From an uncultured Oscillibacter sp. (GTDB lineage: Bacteria > Bacillota > Clostridia > Oscillospirales > Oscillospiraceae), in assembly GCA_947245315.1 (NCBI GenBank), contig CAMXNV010000056.1, forward strand, positions 1-10,966: a stretch of 10,966 nt of DNA, written 5' to 3'. This document shows positions 1 to 5,013 of this stretch, piece after piece (positions within the stretch are counted from its first letter, which is position 1; every line of letters starts with the position of its first letter). Made by a program: the position numbers and the translations under genes. The notes beneath the pieces were generated by a model that was given only the letters and a program-made list of their open reading frames with translations, was not told where the DNA came from and ran no database searches.

Positions 1-1418
1 TTCTGGACCTTCTTGCCCATGAAGTCGCCGGTGTTGATGATATAGCAGGCCACGTTCTTTTCCGCCACCAGCTTCTTGAACTTCTCATAGTCATTGACCA
101 GAGGATAGGTCCGGAAGGGGTTGGCGTAGGGCTCGACGACCAGGGCGTTGGGATCCACGCCCTCCTTGAGCCGCTCGGCGGAGGTCCGCTTGGTGGCCAG
201 GGTGGCGCCCATGACGGAGGCCAGGGACGCGCCGCTGAGCTTCACGATGGGGGGAATGGTGGGGTCCTTCATGATCCAGAAGATGGCGTTGACGGGGGCG
301 TCGATCTTATCCACCCGGTTGGGGGACCAGAGCTTGGACTTGATGGCCCGGCCGTTGCCGTTCCGCACGTCCTCGGTGACCAGGACGATCTTGCCCTCGT
401 CGTCCAGGGTGGCGGAGCAGTTCTGAGCGGTCAGCAGATATTTATTGTCCTCAGAGGGGACGGGATAGTCGGCGGTTTTGTCAAAATAGGTGGGCTCCAG
501 GGCCACGGAGGCGCAGGTGTCCGTATTGATGACAAAGGCGTCGTCATGGAGGACCTTGATGGCCGGGTATTTCCCGCTGTGCTTGGCGTGGGTCAGGGTG
601 GACTTGCCGGAGCCGGAGAGGCCGAAGACCGCGGCCACGTACTTGCTGCCGTCGTCCAGGGTGTACTCCTTCTGTCCGCCGTGGCAGGAGGCGTAGCCGT
701 TCCGGTTGGCGATGGCCCAGGCCAGGGTCAGGGTGCCCTTCTTGTGCTCGCCGAAGTAGCGCATGCCCAGGATGGCGGCGCAGTTGGTGTCCGTGTTGAA
801 GTAGCACAGGCACTTGGGGTCACAGATCTCGTCCTTGCCCGGCGCGCCGGTCCACTGGGGATCGGAGAAGATATAGATATCGGGCTCCTTGCCGTCGCCC
901 ACGGGGCGGGAGCGCTTGTACATCTTGACGTACTCGTCGGACTGATACTGGAAGTTCAGCATCCAGTTGTACAGGAGGTTCTCCTCGCCCTCGGGGATGA
1001 GGAGGTGGGCCTTGACCATGAACTCCTCGTCCAGGCCGATGAAGACCTCGGCGTGGTACATGGTCTTCCAGCGGGTGTCATATACCGCGTCCATGACAAT
1101 TTTGTCCAGCTCGGTGGTATTGACTCCGGGCTTGCCGGTGATCCGGCGGGCGGCGGCATAGCGGCCGGTGATGGAGCCGTCGTTGAACAGCAGAACCTTG
1201 GCGTCGGGCTCCAGGCCGAACTCCTCGCCCCGGTAGACGGGCATGTCGGTGACGACGGTGCCCGGGGAGTTCTTGGCCATGTCATAGGCCTCCCGGAGGG
1301 AGTTGATTTTCACGACGTTATTGCCGTAGAAGGGGGCCTCGATGATGGAGCGGGTCTTGGAGAACCCGACCTTGCCGGGCCCGATCTCGGTTCTGGGATA
1401 ATAGGCTTTGGTAGACAT
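1..1418 (-). CDS. pckA: Phosphoenolpyruvate carboxykinase (ATP), C-terminus beyond the left edge
   Basis: Cytosolic enzyme that interconverts oxaloacetate + ATP and PEP + CO2 + ADP. In anaerobic clostridia it may run toward oxaloacetate or toward gluconeogenesis; the sequence does not say which. 472 codons are visible; E. coli PckA has 540 residues. Start: ATG at 1418 with AAAGGAGG just upstream. Seen: Mn-site lysine in KKG (K227) and histidine in SCHGG (H246), spaced exactly as K213/H232 of E. coli PckA; P-loop GLSGSGKST (266-274) where E. coli has GLSGTGKTT; kinase-2 motif HDDA (D292, D293); a later IPP...GATLATKRTSAER region matching the family C-terminal half. The substrate-arginine motif GRSPKDK of E. 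coli appears as GRYAAARR (R86), a divergent form. It has its own promoter and sits behind a terminated small gene, so it is probably monocistronic at its 5' end. Family assignment is firm; fine substrate use is inferred. Confidence 0.95.
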   Translation of the reverse strand, partial: MSTKAYYPRTEIGPGKVGFSKTRSIIEAPFYGNNVVKINSLREAYDMAKNSPGTVVTDMPVYRGEEFGLEPDAKVLLFNDGSITGRYAAARRITGKPGVNTTELDKIVMDAVYDTRWKTMYHAEVFIGLDEEFMVKAHLLIPEGEENLLYNWMLNFQYQSDEYVKMYKRSRPVGDGKEPDIYIFSDPQWTGAPGKDEICDPKCLCYFNTDTNCAAILGMRYFGEHKKGTLTLAWAIANRNGYASCHGGQKEYTLDDGSKYVAAVFGLSGSGKSTLTHAKHSGKYPAIKVLHDDAFVINTDTCASVALEPTYFDKTADYPVPSEDNKYLLTAQNCSATLDDEGKIVLVTEDVRNGNGRAIKSKLWSPNRVDKIDAPVNAIFWIMKDPTIPPIVKLSGASLASVMGATLATKRTSAERLKEGVDPNALVVEPYANPFRTYPLVNDYEKFKKLVAEKNVACYIINTGDFMGKKVQ

Positions 1419-1489
1419 ATCTGTTCCTCCTTTAAGATGTCAAAACGCCTGCGCCGCGTGAGGGGCAGGGCCGCTAGAAGTACTAGCTT

Positions 1490-1518
1490 ACTATACCCTG
1501 TTTCCTCCAAAAAAGCAA
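1490..1518 (-). promoter_or_regulatory. Probable sigma-A promoter of pckA
   Basis: On the minus strand, TTGCTT (-35) and TATAGT (-10, 5 of 6) are separated by exactly 17 bases. They lie just downstream of the terminator of the preceding small gene, giving a leader of roughly 65 bases before the pckA ATG. The -35 matches only 3 of 6, so this is a moderate call. Confidence 0.55.
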
Positions 1519-1538
1519 GAGCGAAAAGCATCTTTGTG

Positions 1539-1566
1539 AAAAAAACGGCGGGCCCGGAAAGGCCCG
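1539..1566 (-). terminator. Intrinsic terminator after the 64-codon gene
   Basis: Read on the minus strand, CGGGCC-TTTCCG-GGCCCG forms a six-pair GC stem directly after the TGA stop, followed by CCG and seven T. It separates transcription of the small gene from pckA. Confidence 0.8.
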
Positions 1567-1761
1567 TCAGAATCCCCGCAGCTTTGCCAGCTCGTCGGTG
1601 GCCTGTTTCCCGGAGATATACAGCTCCTCCGCGATATCCAGACCCTGCTGGAGGTTCTGTTTTGCATCCCAGATGTTGCCCAGCTCCAGGAGGGTCAGCG
1701 CGCGGTCTATGCTCCCGCAGAGGGTTGCGTACATTTGTCGCAGAATGTCGATGTCGTCCAA
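1567..1761 (-). CDS. Small helical protein of unknown function, 64 residues, TTG start
   Basis: I do not recognise this protein. Start choice: the frame also opens with ATG at 1779, but the bases GGGAGGAGG that would be its first codons form an excellent Shine-Dalgarno sequence seven bases before a TTG codon at 1761, so TTG is the likely start. The protein is almost all amphipathic helix: residues about 3-27, then about 29-62, with a GNIWDAKQNLQQGLDIAEELY stretch resembling one TPR-like helical hairpin (resemblance only). There is no signal peptide or membrane segment and no catalytic motif. It has a strong own promoter and its own terminator, faces away from the RHH gene and lies upstream of pckA. 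A small adaptor or protein-binding role is conceivable but unproven. Confidence 0.75.
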   Translation of the reverse strand: MDDIDILRQMYATLCGSIDRALTLLELGNIWDAKQNLQQGLDIAEELYISGKQATDELAKLRGF

Positions 1762-1786
1762 TATAAATCCTCCTCCCATTGGTAAG

Positions 1787-1815
1787 AATATATCCTACTT
1801 TAGAGCAAAAGTCAA
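1787..1815 (-). promoter_or_regulatory. Strong sigma-A promoter of the 64-codon gene
   Basis: On the minus strand TTGACT (5 of 6) and TATATT (5 of 6) are spaced by exactly 17 bases, ending about 25 bases before the TTG start codon. The -35 hexamer overlaps one copy of the CAAAAGT repeat described separately. Confidence 0.75.
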
Positions 1816-1832
1816 TATTATTTGCCAAAAGT
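1806..1832. repeat. CAAAAGT direct repeat in the divergent promoter region
   Basis: CAAAAGT occurs at 1806-1812 and again at 1826-1832, exactly 20 bases apart (about two helical turns), between the 64-codon gene and the RHH gene. The first copy overlaps the -35 of the minus-strand promoter. A ribbon-helix-helix protein encoded next door is an obvious candidate reader, but that is inference from position and spacing only. Confidence 0.4.
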
Positions 1833-1860
1833 TGCTATTCTTCGATTTGAGGTGAGATTT

Positions 1861-2025
1861 ATGGAACCCTTAAAGCCGTTGAAAATCAAGGTCAGCATCT
1901 CCTTGGATGAAGAAATCATAGAGAAGATCAAGCTTCTGGCGGAAGAGGATGACCGCCCATTTTCCTCCTATGTCAATCTTGTATTGCGAAACCATCTGCG
2001 GAGCCTGGAAGAGCCTAAGCAATAG
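1861..2025 (+). CDS. Ribbon-helix-helix (Arc/CopG-like) DNA-binding protein, 54 residues
   Basis: A likely small dimeric transcription regulator. Start: ATG at 1861 after GAGGTGA with five intervening bases; an upstream ATG at 1822 in the same frame has no ribosome site and is not preferred. Seen: a short beta strand with alternating residues KIKVSISLD (8-16), then helix EEIIEKIKLLAEEDD (17-31), a turn, and helix FSSYVNLVLRNHLRSLEE (34-51), which is the beta-alpha-alpha plan and length of MetJ/Arc/CopG proteins. No toxin-like partner gene follows, so an antitoxin role is not supported here. Divergent from the 64-codon gene, with CAAAAGT repeats between them that could be its operator. Its targets are unknown. 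I see no convincing promoter of its own. Confidence 0.8.
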   Translation: MEPLKPLKIKVSISLDEEIIEKIKLLAEEDDRPFSSYVNLVLRNHLRSLEEPKQ

Positions 2026-2046
2026 AAGGACAGGCGTCAAACCGAT

Positions 2047-2077
2047 TGGACGTAAGCGGCGGAGCCGCTTGCGTCCA
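2047..2077. repeat. Strong hairpin in the RHH-spoVT spacer
   Basis: TGGACGTAAGCGGC and GCCGCTTGCGTCCA form a 14-pair stem with one T-G wobble and a three-base loop. It lies 22 bases after the RHH stop and could end that transcript, but the bases after it (TTGCTTTAT) are only moderately T-rich. The rest of 2078-2190 is non-coding with no gene, promoter or known element that I can identify. Confidence 0.6.
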
Positions 2078-2191
2078 TTGCTTTATGGGAACAGGCCCTA
2101 AAAGATCCCCAAAAGCGCCGTAGGTGGAACGCAAGCTCCGGGAATTCCCAGACATCCCCAACGCTCCGGTGGCATAAGTGGACGGAAATTG

Positions 2192-2223
2192 TGGATACTA
2201 GCTTTTGCCAGAGTGACATAAAA
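2192..2223 (+). promoter_or_regulatory. Possible sigma-G-like promoter of spoVT
   Basis: B. subtilis spoVT is transcribed by forespore sigma-G (established). Upstream of this spoVT, TGGATA and CATAAAA lie 19 bases apart, loosely resembling the sigma-G -35 (GHATR) and -10 (CATWHTA), with mismatches in both. AGTGA...TCACT arms surround the -10. A tentative call only. Confidence 0.3.
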
Positions 2224-2250
2224 ACATCACTTAAAAAAGGAGTTTTCGAT

Positions 2251-2793
2251 ATGAAGGCAACAGGAATTGTGCGGCGTATCGACGACCTTGGCCGGGTGGT
2301 TATCCCCAAGGAAATTCGCCGCACTATGCGTATCCGGGAGGGCGACCCCTTAGAGATTTACACCAGCCGGGACGGCGAGGTCATCTTCAAAAAATACTCC
2401 CTCCTTGGCGGCGTAGAGGACTTCGCCGGGCAGCTCTGCGAGACCATGAGCCGCTCCACCGGCTGCATCTGCGCCGTCACCGACCGGGACACCGTCATCT
2501 CCGTGGCCGGGGGCGGCAAGCGGGAGCTGCTGGGCAAGCGGATCACCCCGGAGCTGGAGCAGATCATGGAGAGCCGCCGGATTTACCAGTACACCGGCGA
2601 GGGCAGCGCCATCCCCGTCTGCGACGGCAGCGACAAGCTGGTCACCAGCGTGGCCGCCCCCATTCTCTCTGAGGGCGACCTGCTGGGCATGGTGCTCTTC
2701 GTGGGCAGCGCTCCCGGCGCCGCCACCGGCGACGCGGAGTACAAGCTGGCCCAGACCATCGCCGCCTTCCTGGGGCGGCACATGGAGGCCTAA
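2251..2793 (+). CDS. spoVT: Stage V sporulation protein T, AbrB-family regulator
   Basis: A forespore transcription regulator that in B. subtilis tunes sigma-G genes needed for spore coat, cortex and germination. The product is 180 residues, against 178 in B. subtilis. Start: ATG at 2251 after AAGGAG with eight intervening bases. Seen: an N-terminal swapped-hairpin AbrB domain (1-50) with the hallmark MKATGIVRRIDDLGRVVIPK, EIRRTMRIREGDPLEIY and FKKYS; then a GAF-like C-terminal domain (about 55-178) with the segments GCICAVTDRD, KRELLGKRIT, KLVTSVAAPI and GDLLGMVLFVG. The GAF ligand is unknown in the family. It follows the RHH gene after a 225-base spacer and ends in a clear terminator, so it is probably transcribed alone. 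It is the best evidence that the organism forms endospores. Confidence 0.95.
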   Translation: MKATGIVRRIDDLGRVVIPKEIRRTMRIREGDPLEIYTSRDGEVIFKKYSLLGGVEDFAGQLCETMSRSTGCICAVTDRDTVISVAGGGKRELLGKRITPELEQIMESRRIYQYTGEGSAIPVCDGSDKLVTSVAAPILSEGDLLGMVLFVGSAPGAATGDAEYKLAQTIAAFLGRHMEA

Positions 2794-2818
2794 GACCTAA
2801 AGTAGAGGTGCCTTTCCG

Positions 2819-2846
2819 AAGGGCCCGCACCTCCGTGCGGGCCTTT
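2819..2846 (+). terminator. Intrinsic terminator of spoVT
   Basis: GGCCCGCAC-CTCC-GTGCGGGCC forms a nine-pair stem extended by AA/TT pairs and one G-T wobble to 12 pairs. The following T run is short (TTTCCCC). It begins 25 bases after the stop codon. Confidence 0.7.
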
Positions 2847-2863
2847 CCCCATGCTCCCGGGCG

Positions 2864-2952
2864 GTCATATGGCCCCCGCGCTGTCGCTGAACGAAAGACA
2901 TCATACAACTATGACAGAAATATGACTTCACATCGCCGGGCATTTTGTCATA
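2864..2952. promoter_or_regulatory. Four TATGAC hexamers upstream of the asnB promoter
   Basis: TATGAC occurs on the plus strand at 2910-2915 and 2921-2926 (11 bases apart, one helical turn) and inverted (GTCATA) at 2864-2869 and 2947-2952; two copies extend to TATGACA. The last copy ends eight bases before the -35 of the T-box promoter. The density suggests an operator for an unknown regulator; the function is inferred. Confidence 0.4.
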
Positions 2953-2959
2953 TCTTCCA

Positions 2960-2989
2960 TTGACAGCGGGGCCGTCCAGGGTGTAAACT
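2960..2989 (+). promoter_or_regulatory. Promoter of the T-box/asnB transcript
   Basis: A perfect TTGACA at 2960-2965 is followed after 16 bases by TGTAAA or after 18 bases by TAAACT, each 4 of 6 against TATAAT. Start of transcription would be near 2995, just before Stem I of the T-box. Confidence 0.6.
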
Positions 2990-3008
2990 TCAACACAACA
3001 AAGCGATA

Positions 3009-3298
3009 GAGCAAACGGCGATGATGGAGAAAAGTACCGGAGGGCGTTCCGCCCCAGCGAGCGGGGGAGGGTGCAAGCCCCGCGCAAAGAACCCCCGGGA
3101 AGAACACTCCGGAGCCCCAAGCTGAACCCGGGGGAACTCTCCCTCCCCCGGCAGTAAGTGCGGCGGGTTGTGACCGTTACCTCACACGGGCTTGTTTGAG
3201 CCTTGAAGGTGACCGTCCGGAGAGACGGTAAGTTAGGTGGCACCGCGGATAGCAGCTATTCGTCCTAAAATTTAGGAGATAGCTGCGTTTTGCTTTTT
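3009..3298 (+). promoter_or_regulatory. T-box riboswitch, asparagine (AAC) specifier
   Basis: A tRNA-sensing leader that allows read-through into asnB when uncharged tRNA-Asn accumulates. Seen: the T-box core AGGTGGCACCGCGG at 3235-3248; Stem I with GATGATGGAG and AAAAGTA on its 5' side (3020-3036), GGAG pairing with CTCC (3107-3110), and an upper helix CCGG/CCGG with flanking pairs; a distal arm with the family's AGCGAG...GGTGCAAGCC pattern. The 3' side of the specifier loop reads GAAG-AAC-A, placing AAC (Asn) at 3103-3105, which fits the downstream asparagine synthetase. The T-box TGGC leaves C to pair with discriminator G, the base known for tRNA-Asn. A Stem III-like hairpin ACCGTC/GACGGT precedes the core. 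The Stem I fold was made by eye. Confidence 0.93.
3252..3298 (+). terminator. Regulated terminator of the T-box leader
   Basis: GCAGCTAT (3252-3259) pairs with ATAGCTGC (3279-3286), and inside it TCCTA pairs with TAGGA around an AAATT loop; TTTTGCTTTTT follows. This hairpin competes with the antiterminator formed by the T-box core. Confidence 0.9.
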
Positions 3299-3333
3299 CG
3301 AAGAGAAAAAGCGAGCATTCGGAGGTGCTTTTT

Positions 3334-4917
3334 ATGTGTTCTATCATGGGTTTTGAGAAGAAGACCGTGGGAAAGGAGGAGCTTCAGCCCTTCTTTGACC
3401 GCACCGTATCCCGGGGACCGGACATGTCCCGCGTGGTCGAGACCCCCACCGGCTGGCTCTGCTTCCACCGCCTGGCCATCATGGGCCTGACGCCGGAGGG
3501 CATGCAGCCCTTCCAGCTGGGGGAGGACTGGCTGGTCTGCAACGGCGAAATCTACGGTTTCCGGCCCCTCAAGCGCCGCCTCCAGGAAGAGGGCTACACC
3601 TTCCGGAGCGGCAGCGACTGCGAAATCCTTCTGCCCCTCTACCGGGAGCTGGGCCTGGATATGTTCGCCCAGCTGGACGCGGAGTTCGCCCTGATTCTCT
3701 ACGATTCCCGTACTCAGTCTCTGGTGGCCGCCCGGGACCCCATCGGCATCCGGCCCCTGTTCTACGGCTACGACCGCTCCGGCGGCATCGTCTTCGCCAG
3801 CGAGGCCAAGAACCTGGTGGGCCTGTGCCGGGAGATTCGCCCCTTCCCCCCGGGGCACTACTACGCCGGCGGGAAGTTCGTCCGCTACGCGGACCTGACC
3901 ACCGTGGACTCCTACATCCAGGATGACCTGGAGACCGCCTGCAAAAAGATTCGCGACAAGCTCATCGCCGGAGTCGACAAGCGGCTGGACGCCGACGCCC
4001 CCCTGGGCTTCCTGCTCTCCGGCGGGCTGGACTCCAGCCTGGTCTGCGCCATCAGCGCCCTGGTACTGGGGAAGAAAATCCGCACCTTTGCCATCGGCAT
4101 GGATAAGGACGCCATCGACCTGAAATACGCCCGAGAGGTGGCGGACTACATCGGCGCGGACCACACGGAGGTCTTCATGACCCGGGAGCAGGTGCTCCAG
4201 TCCCTGGAGGAGGTCATCGCCATGCTGGGCACCTGGGACATCACCACCATCCGGGCCAGCATGGGCATGTACCTCTGCTGCAAGGCCATCCACGAGCGGA
4301 CGGACATCCGGGTGCTGCTCACCGGGGAGATTTCCGACGAGCTCTTCGGCTACAAGTACACAGACTTCGCCCCCAGCGGCGAGGAGTTCCAGCGGGAGGC
4401 CAAGAAGCGGGTGGACGAACTGTACATGTACGACGTGCTCCGGGCGGACCGCTGCATCTCCGTCAACTCCCTGGAGGCCCGGGTGCCCTTCGGGGACCTG
4501 GACTTCGTGAAGTACGTCATGGCCCTGGACCCGGCGCTGAAAATGAACACCTACGGCATGGGCAAGTACCTGCTGCGCCACGCCTTTGAGAAGGACCGCC
4601 TCCTGCCGGAGAGCATCCTCTGGCGGCAGAAGGCCGCCTTCTCCGACGCCGTGGGACACTCCATGGTGGACGATCTCAAGGCCTACGCCGAGGAGAGGTA
4701 TACCGACGAGGAGTTCCAGGCCCGGCGGCGGGCCTACGCCTACGGGACCCCCTTCACCAAGGAGAGTTTGCTGTACCGGGAGATCTTCGAGAAGTATTAC
4801 CCCGGCCAGGCGGAGATGATTCAGGACTTCTGGATGCCCAACAAGGCCTGGGAGGGCTGCGATGTGGACGATCCCTCCGCCCGGGTCCTCAGCAACTACG
4901 GCGCCAGCGGACAATGA
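3334..4917 (+). CDS. asnB: Asparagine synthase (glutamine-hydrolysing)
   Basis: Makes asparagine from aspartate, ATP and the amide of glutamine. 527 residues (E. coli AsnB 554). Start: ATG at 3334 behind GGAGG; the GTG at 3325 is rejected because catalytic Cys must be residue 2 (MCSI). Seen: class II glutaminase domain 2-200 with C2, CNGEIYG (69-75) and SGSDCEILL (92-100); synthetase domain with the pyrophosphate loop SGGLDSS (229-235), the TGEISDELFGY segment (330-340), SLEARVPF (379-386) and GKYLLRHAF (410-418). The usual PFLD after EARV reads PFGD here. Controlled by an Asn T-box leader, which supports the substrate assignment over other amidotransferases. glnN follows after 96 bases in the same direction; only a weak hairpin lies between, so partial read-through into glnN is possible. 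Confidence 0.95.
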   Translation: MCSIMGFEKKTVGKEELQPFFDRTVSRGPDMSRVVETPTGWLCFHRLAIMGLTPEGMQPFQLGEDWLVCNGEIYGFRPLKRRLQEEGYTFRSGSDCEILLPLYRELGLDMFAQLDAEFALILYDSRTQSLVAARDPIGIRPLFYGYDRSGGIVFASEAKNLVGLCREIRPFPPGHYYAGGKFVRYADLTTVDSYIQDDLETACKKIRDKLIAGVDKRLDADAPLGFLLSGGLDSSLVCAISALVLGKKIRTFAIGMDKDAIDLKYAREVADYIGADHTEVFMTREQVLQSLEEVIAMLGTWDITTIRASMGMYLCCKAIHERTDIRVLLTGEISDELFGYKYTDFAPSGEEFQREAKKRVDELYMYDVLRADRCISVNSLEARVPFGDLDFVKYVMALDPALKMNTYGMGKYLLRHAFEKDRLLPESILWRQKAAFSDAVGHSMVDDLKAYAEERYTDEEFQARRRAYAYGTPFTKESLLYREIFEKYYPGQAEMIQDFWMPNKAWEGCDVDDPSARVLSNYGASGQ

Positions 4918-4920
4918 TTT

Positions 4921-4934
4921 CCCCCCGAAAGGGG
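4921..4934 (+). other. Small hairpin after asnB, weak terminator at best
   Basis: A run of six C, then GAAA, then GGGG gives a four-pair GC stem four bases after the asnB stop. No T run follows (CTCAAGTTTAG), so it is unlikely to stop transcription fully before glnN. Confidence 0.3.
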
Positions 4935-4957
4935 CTCAAGTTTAGAAGTATTACCAA

Positions 4958-4985
4958 TTGTGTTTGCATCGTTTTATGTTACGAT
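4958..4985 (+). promoter_or_regulatory. Probable promoter of glnN
   Basis: TTGTGT and TACGAT are spaced 16 bases apart, with a TG one base before the -10 (extended -10 form). ATCGT (4968-4972) and ACGAT (4981-4985) form an inverted repeat covering the -10, which could be a repressor site. I found no GlnR-type TGTNA-N7-TNACA box. Confidence 0.5.
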
Positions 4986-5013
4986 AGAGTCAGAAATTGA
5001 GGAGGAAAAAACT

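Noticed and set aside
546..1766. 406-residue plus-strand frame across pckA and the small gene
   Set aside because: Antisense to clear PEPCK motifs and crosses two promoters and a terminator.
2037..2324. 95-codon minus-strand frame over the RHH-spoVT spacer
   Set aside because: Covers the spoVT start and ribosome site, has no ribosome site of its own and no recognisable motif.
3265..4914. 549-residue minus-strand frame opposite asnB
   Set aside because: Same GC-driven artefact; it even runs into the T-box terminator and has no ribosome site.
4958..5000. GlnR-type operator upstream of glnN
   Set aside because: Looked for TGTNA-N7-TNACA; TGTTA at 4977 is not followed by a matching right half.
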